Notes: a model not told the origin generated them from the letters alone. A DNA stretch of 64,000 nt from Larkinella knui (GCF_003858645.1 NZ_RQJP01000006.1:186001-250000), one strand, 5' to 3'; counted from the stretch's first letter, positions 37,638 to 47,253 are shown. Numbers and translations: made by a program.

Positions 37638-38879
37638 ATGAAATCCTTCAACATACCGGATCATTACCGCAGCCATATTATTAGTCCGCTCAAAGAGCTT
37701 CGACGGAAACGCGATAAACTCAAACGCGATTTTACGCCCACGACGCTTGATTTCGGCCCGGTTCGCTTTCTGATTGCCCGGCATTTTGGCTTCTGTTACG
37801 GCGTGGAAAATGCGATTGAAATTGCCTACAAAGCCATTGCCGAAAATACCGGCAAACGCATTTTTCTGCTGAGTGAAATGATTCATAATCCGGATGTAAA
37901 CCGGGATTTGCAGGAACGTGGCGTGCGGTTTATCATGGAAACCTCTGGTAAACAAATTATTCCCTGGGAAGACCTGCGGTCGGACGATGTGGTGGTGATT
38001 CCGGCCTTTGGTACGACGATTGAAATTCAGCAGAAACTCACCGACATTGGCCTGAACGTGGAGCAATACGATACGACCTGCCCGTTTGTCGAAAAAGTGT
38101 GGAATAAAGCTACCCAGATCGGGCAGAAAGAGTATACTGTAGTGGTCCACGGAAAACCGTCTCACGAAGAAACCCGCGCCACATTTTCACACAGCAAAGA
38201 GTCGGCGCCGACGGTTGTGGTTAAAGACATGGCGCAGGCCCGGCGACTGGCAACGTATTTGACCGGAGAATCCACCAAAGAACAGTTTTATATCGAATTC
38301 GACGGGCAATTTTCGCCCGGTTTCGACCCCGAGCGGGATTTACAGCGTATTGGTGTAGTAAATCAAACGACCATGCTGGCATCGGATACGCAGCAAATTG
38401 CGGATTTTCTGAAAACCGTCATGATTCGCCACCATCGTTTGATGCCGGAGGAAATTGATAATCGTTTTGCCAATACTCGTGATACGCTTTGTTACGCGAC
38501 CAACGACAACCAGGATTCGACTTACGCACTGCTGGCTTACCCTGCCGATTTCACCATTGTCGCGGGGGGCTACAACAGTTCCAACACCCTGCACATCGTG
38601 GAGTTATGCGAAGAAAAACTGCCGACGTATTTCATTGAAACCGAGCAGAAAATCCTGTCCCGTGACCTGATCCGGCATTTTAATATTCCTCTCAAACAGG
38701 AAGTTGTTACGGAAAACTTTCTTCCGGATAAAAAACCGGTCACCGTTTTGCTGACCTGCGGAGCGTCCTGCCCCGACGCGGTAGTCGAAGGAATTCTTCT
38801 CAAAATCGTTTCCTTTTTTGACGACGCCCGGCCAATCGACGAGGTTATGGCGGAAGTCACGCAGCAGTTTGCAGCCTGA
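37638..38879 (+). CDS. ispH: 4-Hydroxy-3-methylbut-2-enyl diphosphate reductase
   Basis: Last step of the MEP isoprenoid pathway, making IPP and DMAPP. It is 413 residues from the ATG at 37638 (MKSFNIPDHYRSHIISPLKE). A start fifteen codons upstream overlaps the promoter and is rejected. Iron-sulfur ligands are C53 (GFCYGV), C148 (TTCPFV) and C285 (LCYATNDNQ). It is longer than the E. coli enzyme because of an N-terminal extension of about 40 residues and inserted loops, as in the long Bacteroidota form. It stands alone as a transcript. Confidence 0.95.
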   Translation: MKSFNIPDHYRSHIISPLKELRRKRDKLKRDFTPTTLDFGPVRFLIARHFGFCYGVENAIEIAYKAIAENTGKRIFLLSEMIHNPDVNRDLQERGVRFIMETSGKQIIPWEDLRSDDVVVIPAFGTTIEIQQKLTDIGLNVEQYDTTCPFVEKVWNKATQIGQKEYTVVVHGKPSHEETRATFSHSKESAPTVVVKDMAQARRLATYLTGESTKEQFYIEFDGQFSPGFDPERDLQRIGVVNQTTMLASDTQQIADFLKTVMIRHHRLMPEEIDNRFANTRDTLCYATNDNQDSTYALLAYPADFTIVAGGYNSSNTLHIVELCEEKLPTYFIETEQKILSRDLIRHFNIPLKQEVVTENFLPDKKPVTVLLTCGASCPDAVVEGILLKIVSFFDDARPIDEVMAEVTQQFAA

Positions 38880-39042
38880 CATACCGGGACAAATCACCAC
38901 AAATGTCTCCCGATCACAGTAAAAAGATCGAAAACCGGCCTTTGCCTTCTCTAAAAGGTGCCGGGCGATTTGCCGTACTTTAAACGGCAGGTCGATCCGG
39001 AAAACCGTAGAAACAAGATCGGATCATAACTAATCAGCAAGT

Positions 39043-39885
39043 ATGTACACCATTGGAATCAACACGTTTTTGTTTACGTCGCCCTTCACGAATGAGAGTG
39101 TAAAGTGGTTTTCAAAATTCGCGGAATGGGGTTTCGATACCGTTGAAATCGGATTAGAAGAACCCTGGAATGTCGATCCCCAACTCGTAAAAAAGGCGCT
39201 GACCGATGCCAATTTAGGTTGCAAAACGGTTTGCGCGGCTATGGGCCCGGACCGGGATTTTCGCGGAGACGATGAGCAGCAGCAAACGGCCATGACGTAT
39301 TTGAAAGCGTTGCTGGATTTCATGGAAACAATCGGTGCCGAAATGTTGGTGGGACCTCTGTATTCGAGCGTTGGGCGCGCCGAAGCCACACCGAAAGACG
39401 TGTATAAAGAGCAGGAAAAAACCGTAGTTGGTCACTTGAAGGAATTGGCTGCTTACGCGCAAAGCAAGGGGTTGAAAATTGCGCTCGAACCGCTGAACCG
39501 TTTTGAAACCGACTTCATCAATACGGCGGATCAGGCAATTCATCTGGCGGATCTGGTCGGGAACGACGCCGTTCGTTTGCACCTGGATACGTTCCACATG
39601 AACATCGAGGAGAAATTTCAGGCTGACGCTATTCGCAAAGCCGGGTCACGCCTGGATCTGCTGCACAGTTGTGGCTGCGACCGCGGTATTCCGGGCAATG
39701 ATCACATCGACTGGAATTCTATTCGTCAGGCGCTGAAAGACATCGATTTTAAAGGGCAATTGGTCATTGAGTCGTTTACGCCCGAAGTGAAAGCCATTGC
39801 CAAAGCCGCGGCCATCTGGCGTGATATTGAAGCCTCGGGTGAAGATATTGCCGTGAAAGGGCTGGCATTTTTGAAAACGGTTTAA
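39043..39885 (+). CDS. Sugar phosphate isomerase/epimerase (D-tagatose 3-epimerase type)
   Basis: 280 residues, TIM-barrel of the AP endonuclease 2 superfamily. Metal ligands are visible as Glu in KIALEPLNRFETDFIN, Asp and His in RLHLDTFHMNIEE, His in LHSCGCDRGIPGNDHIDW, and Glu in LVIESFTPE. The EPLNRFE and DTFHMNIEE motifs are typical of ketose 3-epimerases that act on D-psicose or D-tagatose. It is followed directly by a palindromic repeat and a convergent gene. Exact sugar unknown. Confidence 0.88.
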   Translation: MYTIGINTFLFTSPFTNESVKWFSKFAEWGFDTVEIGLEEPWNVDPQLVKKALTDANLGCKTVCAAMGPDRDFRGDDEQQQTAMTYLKALLDFMETIGAEMLVGPLYSSVGRAEATPKDVYKEQEKTVVGHLKELAAYAQSKGLKIALEPLNRFETDFINTADQAIHLADLVGNDAVRLHLDTFHMNIEEKFQADAIRKAGSRLDLLHSCGCDRGIPGNDHIDWNSIRQALKDIDFKGQLVIESFTPEVKAIAKAAAIWRDIEASGEDIAVKGLAFLKTV

Positions 39886-39890
39886 AATTG

Positions 39891-39976
39891 GTAGAGACGC
39901 GATTCATCGCGTCGCGTCTCCAAACATAAAATAACCGTGCATTGAAATACGGAGACGCGATGAATCGCGTCTCTAC
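39891..39976. repeat. Inverted pair of a GAGACGCGAT palindromic repeat
   Basis: Two copies of a short palindrome face each other: copy 1 at 39891-39921 and copy 2 at 39951-39976. Copy 2, reverse-complemented, matches copy 1 (GTAGAGACGCGATTCATCGC) except that copy 1 has an extra GCGTC near its end. Each copy is itself nearly self-complementary. The pair fills the space between two convergent genes, so it may end transcription both ways. The TAG stop of the glycosidase gene lies inside copy 2. Confidence 0.8.
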
Positions 39977-41532
39977 TGTTCTGGCACCCGGACATTGACC
40001 TGGTTAGGGGCGCTTTCGTTATGCAACCGGTCAAACGAGGTGACGACGTAAACATACCGCTTGTCGGACCCGGCAGTTCGGTCGATGAAATGGGTCGTTC
40101 GTTCGCCCACACAAATGGCCAGAATTCGAGTGGGATCTTCGGTGTTAATCTTTTCTTTCTTTTCAAAACGGTATACGACGTAATACCGGGCTTTGTCGCC
40201 ATCCGGGGCCGGACCGGGTTCCTGCCAAAACAGTTCGACGCCTTCCGGTGTGGGCGTTGCTTTCAAATCTTTCGGCGAAAGAGGTGGCTCGGGATCTTTC
40301 CAGGGCATCGGTGGAATTAGCGCCGGATACCGGTAAAAATCGGTCAACAAGGAATCACGAACACCGTTTAAATTATCGGTAAGTGAACGGGAACTGAAGA
40401 AAATGCTACCGTGAATCTGCGGGAACTGCCGGTTGTAGCGCAACTGGGTCGGCGTTTCCTCGGGGTTGTTCCAGGCCCGGTCGCGCGGAGTCGAGCGGTT
40501 GATGCGGAAGGCTCCCTGGCCAATGTACAAATGCCGGTTAAACCCATTTTTGATCCACCAATCGACCAAAAGCCGATACGGAACCTTCTGAAAATCCGTA
40601 CTAAAATACACTTGGGGAGCAATGTAATCGATCCAGCCCTCGCGTATCCATTTGCGGGTATCGGCATACAGATCGAAATAGGAAGTTAAACCGCCCGTCG
40701 TTTGAGAACCTTCAGGGTCCTGGCTGCGGTTTTTCCAAACCCCGAACGGACTGACGCCAAACTTTACGTACGGTTTCAAAGCCCGAATCGAATCCCGAAG
40801 TTGCAGAATCAGCTGATTGATATTTTCCCGGCGCCAGTTGGCCAGGTTCATGCCGTTGAAATACGTCTTGTACGTCACTTCGTCCCGAATGACCTGTCCG
40901 GCAATTCCATACGGATAAAAGTAATCATCGAAGTGAATTCCGTCCACATCGTAATTTCGGACAATGTTGGTCACGATACTGGTTACGTAATTCCGAACTT
41001 CGGGCAAGCCCAGATTGAATAATTTCCGACCACCGTATTGAAGCATCCATTCCGGTTTGCGGAGGCTAATGTGATCGGAAGTAACAGTGGAGTTTTTGCT
41101 ATAAGTGGCCCGGTCGAGGTTGAACCAGGCGTGAAATTCCATACCGCGATCGTGGGTTTCCCGAATCATAAACTCCAGCGGATCATAAAAAGGCACTGGC
41201 GCGCGGCCCTGCTGCCCCGTCAGCCAGAACGACCACGGCTCCGTGCTTTTGGCATAAAAGGCATCCGCAGCCGCCCGAATCTGTACCACCACCGCATTGA
41301 TACCCGCCCGTTGGTGCTGATCGAGCATCGCAATAAATTCCGCCCGCTGGCTATCGGCCGGCATCCCTCGCACGCTCGGCCAGTCGATATTATCCACCGT
41401 CGCAATCCAGACCGCACGAAACTCCCGTTTGGGCGGATTTTGCGCACTTGCGTCACTCAATTTCCAAAAAAAACACACGAAAAAGACGAAGAAAGCCGGG
41501 GAATGAAAGCGCATGCGCAAACGGTTGATCAA
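39973..41532 (-). CDS. Family 10-like glycosyl hydrolase (GHL10, DUF187)
   Basis: 519 residues. A signal peptide (about 1-30, ending LSDASA) sends it to the periplasm or surface; M7 (41514) is an alternative start. The catalytic TIM-barrel of the GHL10 family spans about 35-380, with REFRAVWIATVDNIDWPSVR, GINAVVVQIR, RGMEFHAWFNLDRATYS and VDGIHFDDYFYP. A fibronectin type III-like domain (about 410-515) follows. Relatives cleave peptidoglycan-type or other glycans. The stop codon is provided by the adjoining repeat, so the last residues may be non-native. Confidence 0.9.
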   Translation of the reverse strand: MINRLRMRFHSPAFFVFFVCFFWKLSDASAQNPPKREFRAVWIATVDNIDWPSVRGMPADSQRAEFIAMLDQHQRAGINAVVVQIRAAADAFYAKSTEPWSFWLTGQQGRAPVPFYDPLEFMIRETHDRGMEFHAWFNLDRATYSKNSTVTSDHISLRKPEWMLQYGGRKLFNLGLPEVRNYVTSIVTNIVRNYDVDGIHFDDYFYPYGIAGQVIRDEVTYKTYFNGMNLANWRRENINQLILQLRDSIRALKPYVKFGVSPFGVWKNRSQDPEGSQTTGGLTSYFDLYADTRKWIREGWIDYIAPQVYFSTDFQKVPYRLLVDWWIKNGFNRHLYIGQGAFRINRSTPRDRAWNNPEETPTQLRYNRQFPQIHGSIFFSSRSLTDNLNGVRDSLLTDFYRYPALIPPMPWKDPEPPLSPKDLKATPTPEGVELFWQEPGPAPDGDKARYYVVYRFEKKEKINTEDPTRILAICVGERTTHFIDRTAGSDKRYVYVVTSFDRLHNESAPNQVNVRVPEQ

Positions 41533-41932
41533 TAAAAGATGATGCTCAAAGATACGGAAGAACCGTCTCCCCTTTCAAACTTTGTTACCAATTGGTTTAT
41601 TGCGTTGCGCCTACGCCATACAGCCTAAAGCCGCTTTCCTTTTTGGATTTTAAGAAGACAATCACTTTTCTTTTCAAACCCGTTTTATGAAACCGCTCGT
41701 TTAGCCACAAAATAATATTTGGAAAAAAATTAAGAACGGCGGATTTTGATGTTGAACAGTATTTGGTATAACTATTGTATACAGTAATTTTGAGGAGAAA
41801 ATTGGGGCACAAAACCAATCATTATTTTACGTTTTAGTAAATAATCCATATTTTTTTATAAAAATAAAAGGATTGTGTTTAGTTTTGTGGGATCTCATAT
41901 TGGTTGGATAAAGTTTTAAGGTCATTACTATC
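41533..41932. other. 400-base gene-free stretch upstream of the Lrp gene
   Basis: AT-rich intergenic DNA between the divergent glycosidase and Lrp genes. It contains a 73-codon minus-strand frame (41597-41818) without family features and a -7-like TAGTTTTG (41880-41887) 45 bases before the Lrp start. Nothing else was recognised. It may hold an Lrp-type autoregulatory site, but no clear operator was found. Confidence 0.6.
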
Positions 41933-42403
41933 ATGTCAGGAATCAAACTCGATCAGATCGATCGGAAAGTATTAGAAATTCTACAGACAAACGCCAAAAT
42001 CACCAACGCTCAACTGTCAAAGGAAATTGGTTTATCCCCTGCCCCGACCCTTGAGCGCGTCAAAAAACTAGAAACTTCAGGAATTATTCAGAGCTACCAC
42101 GCTCAACTGAACCGGGATCGGGTTGGCCTGGGTGTTACTACGTTTGTGCAGGTGTCGCTGGTTGGTCACAAGAAGCAGGTGACCGAATCGTTTGTCAATG
42201 CCGTGAAGGGAATTCCGGAGATTATTGAGTGCCACCACATTACCGGCTCAGGCGATTTTCTCCTCAAAGTCATCGCTAAAGACATTGCCTCGTATCAGGT
42301 TCTGATGCTGGAAAAAATCAACGAAATTGAAGAAGTGGCCAGTACCCAAACGATGGTGATTCTGTCCACTTTTAAAGAAAGCAAAGTACTTCCAATTCCC
42401 TGA
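41933..42403 (+). CDS. Lrp/AsnC family transcriptional regulator
   Basis: 156 residues. The N-terminal winged helix (about 5-60) reads LDQIDRKVLEILQTNAKITN followed by the recognition helix in LSPAPTLERVKKLETSGII. The C-terminal RAM domain (about 70-150) includes the ligand-pocket segment ECHHITGSGDFLLKVIAKDI. It binds amino acids and oligomerises to activate or repress amino-acid genes. It is not adjacent to an obvious target, so global or autoregulatory roles are possible. It is followed by an inverted repeat that could end its transcript. Confidence 0.94.
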   Translation: MSGIKLDQIDRKVLEILQTNAKITNAQLSKEIGLSPAPTLERVKKLETSGIIQSYHAQLNRDRVGLGVTTFVQVSLVGHKKQVTESFVNAVKGIPEIIECHHITGSGDFLLKVIAKDIASYQVLMLEKINEIEEVASTQTMVILSTFKESKVLPIP

Positions 42404-42426
42404 AGGAGTTAAGAATTATGAATTAA

Positions 42427-42494
42427 GAGTTAAGAATTAAGAGTTAGCTGACGCATTTAATATAGCGAAGCATTTAACTCTTAATTCTTAACTC
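42427..42494. terminator. AT-rich 20-bp inverted repeat between convergent genes
   Basis: A perfect 20-base arm (42427-42446) and its reverse complement (42475-42494), 28-base loop. It lies between the Lrp gene and the convergent TPR gene stop at 42502 and is built from a repeated AGTTAAGAATTA word. Likely a bidirectional transcript end, although the T-run is interrupted. Confidence 0.55.
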
Positions 42495-42501
42495 ATCACT
42501 C

Positions 42502-43722
42502 TTAACCCCTTTTAGCTTTTCTCCGCTCCTCTCTTCTCAGTTTCTTCAAACTATCCAGGCCGTCTTTGGCTTCTTTGTGCTGGCTGGATTTGCGGTCGGC
42601 TTTGTCGATAACTTCCTTATAATACGTTTGCGCCTGATCATAGTTTTTTTCGGCAGCCGCAATTTTGCCCAGACTCAATACCGACGCCCAGTAATAAGCC
42701 GCATCGTAGGAATTGGTTTGCTTGGCAAAATCGATGGTTTTCTGGTAATAGGCTTTTGCCTTGGCTAAGTCGTGGGTATAATGCTGGTTGGTATACGCCA
42801 GAATATACGCTGCCGTTCGCCCGCCAACGCCTTCGTAACCATCCATTCCCCGTTCAATTTTGCTTAAAATACTGTTGGAAGCCGCCGTTGCCTCGTTGGT
42901 ATAGCCGCGGACGAAGGCCGTTCGGGCATAATACCGCTCAAAATAGGGATTGTCAGGATACTGCTGCCACATGTATTTGGCCAGATCATACGCCTTATCG
43001 TACTGGTTTTCCATGCTATAAATCTGGAGCAGGAAATACCGGGCCTCCGTTCGGGTATAAAAAGCGTTATTGGCGGTTGCTTCCAACTGTCGAATCCCTT
43101 CTGCTTTGTTTCCTTTCGGAAAAAACATTAGAATAGGCTTCAGGGCCGGATAATTCTTAGGAATCCACTGGGCGTAATAATTGAAAAGACCGTCGCCAAA
43201 AAGCAATTCCGGTGTCAAATCGCCATTGCCTTTGCATTTATCGAAATATTTCAGCGCATTTTTACCGGCCCAGGTGGCCTTTGCCCACTTCTTGCGCTCG
43301 GAATACAACCGCCCCTTGAAACCGTAGCCAGCCGCCAGAAAAAAGGCCGGTTCAACTTTGTTTTCCTTATTGTCGTAGAGTTTCTCCGCCTTCGTAATCG
43401 TGGTGTCCAGATACGCCAGACACTTGTCATCGAAGTCGGTATTTTCGGTATTCGGAACAATTTTCCACCACTCGGCCAGCGCCATCAGAAAGTAGGGCAT
43501 CGGGTGGTCAGGATACCGCAGTTTCAGCCAGCGAAACTCTTTGTCGGCTTCGTAAAATTTGTAATTATACAAGTTATTGATAGCCTCCGCCGACTCGATC
43601 TGAACGCCCGGATGCTTCAGGAGCATATCGTATTTTTTGTCAAATTCAGCCAGTGAATAGACCTGAGCGCGAGCCGACAGGGTCAATAGAAGGCCGATTA
43701 GAACAAGAATGTTTTTTTTCAT
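42502..43722 (-). CDS. Secreted tetratricopeptide-repeat protein
   Basis: 406 residues from the ATG at 43722. The open frame extends 160 codons upstream, antisense to hpt, but the signal peptide MKKNILVLIGLLLTLSARAQ marks the true start. The rest is helical with TPR-like units: KFYEADKEFRWLKLRYPDHP, QYDKAYDLAKYMWQQYPDNP, KAKAYYQKTIDFAKQTNSYD and NYDQAQTYYKEVIDKADRKS. The C-terminus is very basic (RREERRKAKRG). No enzymatic motif; probably a periplasmic or outer-membrane scaffold. Divergent from hpt by 123 bases. Confidence 0.88.
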   Translation of the reverse strand: MKKNILVLIGLLLTLSARAQVYSLAEFDKKYDMLLKHPGVQIESAEAINNLYNYKFYEADKEFRWLKLRYPDHPMPYFLMALAEWWKIVPNTENTDFDDKCLAYLDTTITKAEKLYDNKENKVEPAFFLAAGYGFKGRLYSERKKWAKATWAGKNALKYFDKCKGNGDLTPELLFGDGLFNYYAQWIPKNYPALKPILMFFPKGNKAEGIRQLEATANNAFYTRTEARYFLLQIYSMENQYDKAYDLAKYMWQQYPDNPYFERYYARTAFVRGYTNEATAASNSILSKIERGMDGYEGVGGRTAAYILAYTNQHYTHDLAKAKAYYQKTIDFAKQTNSYDAAYYWASVLSLGKIAAAEKNYDQAQTYYKEVIDKADRKSSQHKEAKDGLDSLKKLRREERRKAKRG

Positions 43723-43814
43723 TTTTAAGGGACACTGGTATCGTCTTCTATCAACGAAGTTTTTGAATTTCCAGTTTACGCGAGTAAATGTTTTTACGAA
43801 CCCGCCGGATGCCT

Positions 43815-43822
43815 TACCTTTG
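43815..43822 (+). promoter_or_regulatory. Candidate -7 element of hpt
   Basis: TACCTTTG (TAnnTTTG) 23 bases before the hpt ATG. No TTG is found at the expected -33 distance, only TTT. Confidence 0.45.
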
Positions 43823-43845
43823 ACTTTTGCGTCAACTGGCACTTT

Positions 43846-44369
<524 letters not shown>

Positions 44370-44373
<4 letters not shown>

Positions 44374-45605
44374 CGGTCGACCTCGCCCATCACGACATCG
44401 ATCGAGCCAATAATCGCGACTAAATCAGCAATCATCGCGCCTTTGGATATTTCGCTGATGACCGACAGATTGTGGTAGGAACACGACCGCGCCCGGCAGC
44501 GGAACGGCACATCCGACCGACCATCGGCCCGGAAAAAGAAGCCCAGTTCGCCCTTCGGAATCTCGCCCCGGATGTAAAACTCCTGCGCTTTCGGCCGGAT
44601 TTTCTTGGGGGCCATCGCCTGCGGATCAAAATCGCGGGTTCGTTTCAAATCGCCCGTCAGTTGCGTCAGACATTGTTCGGCAATTTTCACCGATTCCCAG
44701 CATTCTAAAACCCGCACGTTGGTCCGATCCCAACAATCGCCCAGCGTTCCCACCGTTCCTTCGCCAATTGGAATAGCGAAGTCAAGTTCGGGGTAAACGG
44801 AATAGCCATCGACCCGGCGCAAATCATACCGCAAACCCGACGCCCGCAAAACCGGTCCTGAACACCCGTAATTGATGGCAACCGGTAAGGGCAGAACGCC
44901 CACATTGGCCGTCCGTTTCACGAAAATCTTGTTCTCGATCACCAGTTGCTGCAATTCGATCAGCTTGGGTTTCAGGTACGTCAGAAACTCCTGACAGCGT
45001 TCTTCGAAACCAACCGGCAGGTCGTAGTATAACCCGCCAATCCAGATGTAATTATAAAGCATTCGCGCTCCGCTCACCCATTCCAGCAACCGCTGGAGGT
45101 GCTCGCGGTCGCGCATCATCCATAGAAATGGTGTATAGGCACCAATGTCCAGCGCGTAGGTGCCAATGGCGACAAAGTGCGACGCCAGCCGGTTTAATTC
45201 GGCCACCAAAACCCGGATATATTCGATCCGACGCCCGTTGACACTGCTTAGCAATTCCTTATCAATGCCCAGCATTCGCTCGACGCCCATGCAAAATACG
45301 TGTTCGCTGTTCATGGCGGCCATATAATCCAGCCGGTCGACAAACGGCAAGGTCTGGTTATACGGCAGGGACTCAGCGTGTTTCTCGAAACAGCGGTGCA
45401 GATACCCCAGATGCGGCACCACATCCACGATTACCTCGCCATCGGTAACGATTTCCATCCGCAGAACGCCGTGCGTCGACGGGTGCTGTGGCCCCATGTT
45501 CAGAATCATCTCGCCGGAACCGAGGTCATCGAGCGTATACTTGTTAGGCTCGGATGCCTGAAACAGGCCGGGTTCGTATTCGTATTGGATGGTTTGAGTG
45601 GTCAT
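44370..45605 (-). CDS. nuoD: NADH-quinone oxidoreductase subunit D (lone gene)
   Basis: 49-kDa subunit of complex I, lining the quinone site at the interface with subunits B and C. It is 411 residues from the ATG at 45605 ([20 protein letters not shown]). The signature [20 protein letters not shown] (about 37-56), the [11 protein letters not shown] region, and the conserved end [13 protein letters not shown] are present. No other nuo gene is adjacent; neighbours are hpt and rpmG. It could be a displaced single copy or one of two paralogues. The -7-like GACCTTTG and TTTG lie 6 and about 35 bases upstream. Confidence 0.94.
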
Positions 45606-45611
45606 GGTATG

Positions 45612-45643
45612 CAAAGGTCGACAGCAGACGGTCAAAAATCAAA
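45612..45643 (-). promoter_or_regulatory. Candidate promoter of nuoD
   Basis: Minus strand: TTTG ending at 45640, 20 bases, then GACCTTTG at 45612-45619, one mismatch to TAnnTTTG. The element ends six bases before the ATG, again suggesting a very short or absent leader. Confidence 0.4.
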
Positions 45644-45720
45644 AAGAAATTTGCGGTATGCGGTTTTCCGTTTACGGCGGCTGACACGTACCGATTCAAC
45701 AATTATTTCGCTACCAACCG

Positions 45721-45751
45721 TTGTGGTTTTTAAGACTTTATCTTACCTTTG
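45721..45751 (+). promoter_or_regulatory. Promoter of rpmG-DUF4295
   Basis: TTG at 45721-45723, 20 bases, TACCTTTG at 45744-45751, a full consensus match 29 bases before the rpmG ATG. Confidence 0.68.
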
Positions 45752-45780
45752 CGTTCCTGTTTGAGAAAATATTTACAGCA

Positions 45781-45963
45781 ATGGCTAAGAAAGGCAATAG
45801 AATTCAGGTTATTTTGGAGTGTACGGAGCAGAAGGACACGAATGTGCCGGGTACCTCACGTTACATTACCACCAAAAACCGTAAGAATACGCCGAGCCGG
45901 ATCGAACTGAAAAAGTACAATCCGAACTTGAAACGCGTAACCGTACACAAAGAAATTAAATAA
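45781..45963 (+). CDS. rpmG: 50S ribosomal protein L33
   Basis: 60 residues from the ATG at 45781 ([20 protein letters not shown]); the open frame continues upstream through the promoter and is rejected. Only one Cys remains, so the paired CxxC zinc ligands are missing; this is the zinc-independent C- form of L33. The core [20 protein letters not shown] is typical. It is followed 33 bases later by the DUF4295 gene, then ftsY, an order conserved in Bacteroidota. The usual neighbour rpmB is absent here. Confidence 0.95.
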   Translation: MAKKGNRIQVILECTEQKDTNVPGTSRYITTKNRKNTPSRIELKKYNPNLKRVTVHKEIK

Positions 45964-45996
45964 TTGTAACCTCGGGCTTCCTCCCGACGATCCAAG

Positions 45997-46152
45997 ATGG
46001 CAAAGAAAGTTGTTGCAACCCTGAAGAAGGAAGGTGGCGGTAAGAACTTCGCGAAAATTATCAAAGCCGTGAAGTCGCCGAAAACCGGCGCGTACACCTT
46101 CAGAGAAGAAATGGTCCCGCTGGAAGAAGTACAAGCCGCCTTGAAAGGCTAG
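45997..46152 (+). CDS. DUF4295 family small basic protein
   Basis: 51 residues, ATG at 45997, TAG at 46150-46152. Sequence begins MAKKVVATLKKEGGGKNFAK and includes AVKSPKTGAYTFREEMVPLE. It is a short Lys-rich family conserved in Bacteroidota between rpmG and ftsY and is often presumed ribosome-associated, but function is not established. It is too short for most gene finders and is easy to miss. A terminator follows 25 bases later. Confidence 0.88.
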   Translation: MAKKVVATLKKEGGGKNFAKIIKAVKSPKTGAYTFREEMVPLEEVQAALKG

Positions 46153-46176
46153 TTTTTCCGGTTGTATGGTACATCG

Positions 46177-46202
46177 AAAGTCCCCTCTGTGGGACTTTTT
46201 TG
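46177..46202 (+). terminator. Terminator after rpmG-DUF4295
   Basis: 8-bp stem AAAGTCCC/GGGACTTT with the 6-base loop CTCTGT, followed by TTTTTG-type sequence. It separates the ribosomal pair from ftsY, whose -7 element lies 5 bases beyond. Confidence 0.82.
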
Positions 46203-46206
46203 TTTG

Positions 46207-46214
46207 TATCTTTG
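46207..46214 (+). promoter_or_regulatory. Candidate -7 element of ftsY
   Basis: TATCTTTG (TAnnTTTG) right after the terminator T-run. No clear TTG lies 19-21 bases upstream, which falls in the terminator hairpin. The leader to the ftsY ATG would be about 75 bases. Confidence 0.4.
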
Positions 46215-46293
46215 TTCGACAAAACAGACACGATGCGGTTATACGTATCCCTCATCGTCTGTGGTCTGCCATCAAAGTTCTAACATTTACGAA

Positions 46294-47253
46294 ATGGGTC
46301 TGTTTGATTTTTTCTCGAAGGAAAAAAAAGAATCACTCGATAAAGGGCTGGAGAAGTCCAAAGAAAGTTTTTTCTCGAAGCTCAACCGCGCCGTTGTCGG
46401 AAAATCGACCGTCGATGAGGAGGTTCTGGATGAACTGGAGGAAGTATTGATTACGTCGGACGTGGGCGTGGGCACCACCGTAAAAATTATCCGGCGTATT
46501 GAAGACCGCGTCGCTCGGGATAAATACGTGAACACCAGCGAGCTGGACAACATTCTCCGGGAAGAGATTGCCGCGCTGCTGGCCGAAAACAAATCCGACG
46601 ATGTCGATGATGACTTTTCGTTACCGGTCGATAAAAAACCGTATGTGATCATGGTCGTTGGTGTCAACGGCGTGGGCAAAACCACGACCATCGGCAAACT
46701 GGCGGCTCAGTTCCACAAGCGAGGCTATAAAGTGGTGCTGGGCGCGGGCGACACCTTCCGGGCTGCGGCCGTTACCCAGTTGAAACTGTGGGGACAACGC
46801 GTTGGCGTTCCCGTGATCGAACACGGGATGAATACCGATCCGTCGGCGGTGGCTTTCGATGCGGTCAAAAAAGCCGTGGATATGAACGCCGATGTGGTGA
46901 TTATCGACACGGCGGGGCGTCTGCACACGAAAGTGAATTTGATGAACGAGTTGTCGAAAATCAAGCGGGTGGTGCAGAAATTCCTGCCCGAAGCACCCCA
47001 CGAAGTGTTGCTGGTGCTCGACGGGTCAACGGGGCAGAATGCGTTTATTCAGGCCACGGAGTTTACCAAGGCGACGGATGTGACGGCTCTGGCCATCACC
47101 AAATTAGACGGTACGGCCAAAGGCGGGGTAGTAATCGGTATTTCGGATCAGTTCAAGATTCCGGTGAAGTACATTGGTGTGGGTGAAAAAATCGAAGATT
47201 TGCAGACGTTCCACAAGATGGAGTTCGTGGATTCGTTTTTTAAGAAAATCTAA
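46294..47253 (+). CDS. ftsY: Signal recognition particle receptor FtsY
   Basis: GTPase that docks SRP-ribosome complexes at the membrane. It is 319 residues from the ATG at 46294 (MGLFDFFSKEKKESLDKGLE). The longer frame upstream is non-conserved. It lacks the long acidic A domain of E. coli FtsY, as usual in Bacteroidota, and begins with the short N domain. The G domain has GVNGVGKTTTIGKLA (about 117-131), DTFRAAA, DTAGRLH and TKLDGTAKGG. A nucleotidyltransferase gene begins 4 bases after its stop. Confidence 0.96.
   Translation: MGLFDFFSKEKKESLDKGLEKSKESFFSKLNRAVVGKSTVDEEVLDELEEVLITSDVGVGTTVKIIRRIEDRVARDKYVNTSELDNILREEIAALLAENKSDDVDDDFSLPVDKKPYVIMVVGVNGVGKTTTIGKLAAQFHKRGYKVVLGAGDTFRAAAVTQLKLWGQRVGVPVIEHGMNTDPSAVAFDAVKKAVDMNADVVIIDTAGRLHTKVNLMNELSKIKRVVQKFLPEAPHEVLLVLDGSTGQNAFIQATEFTKATDVTALAITKLDGTAKGGVVIGISDQFKIPVKYIGVGEKIEDLQTFHKMEFVDSFFKKI

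Noticed and set aside
37119-38165. 348-codon minus-strand frame across the GH3/ispH junction
   Set aside because: Antisense to the conserved ends of GH3 and ispH; no recognisable protein features.
38971-38989. TGCCGT/ACGGCA hairpin downstream of ispH
   Set aside because: Short 6-bp stem without a T-run; not convincing as a terminator or repeat.
41597-41818. 73-codon minus-strand frame in the intergenic stretch
   Set aside because: AT-rich, no family features, no supporting promoter; kept only as a note in the intergenic entry.
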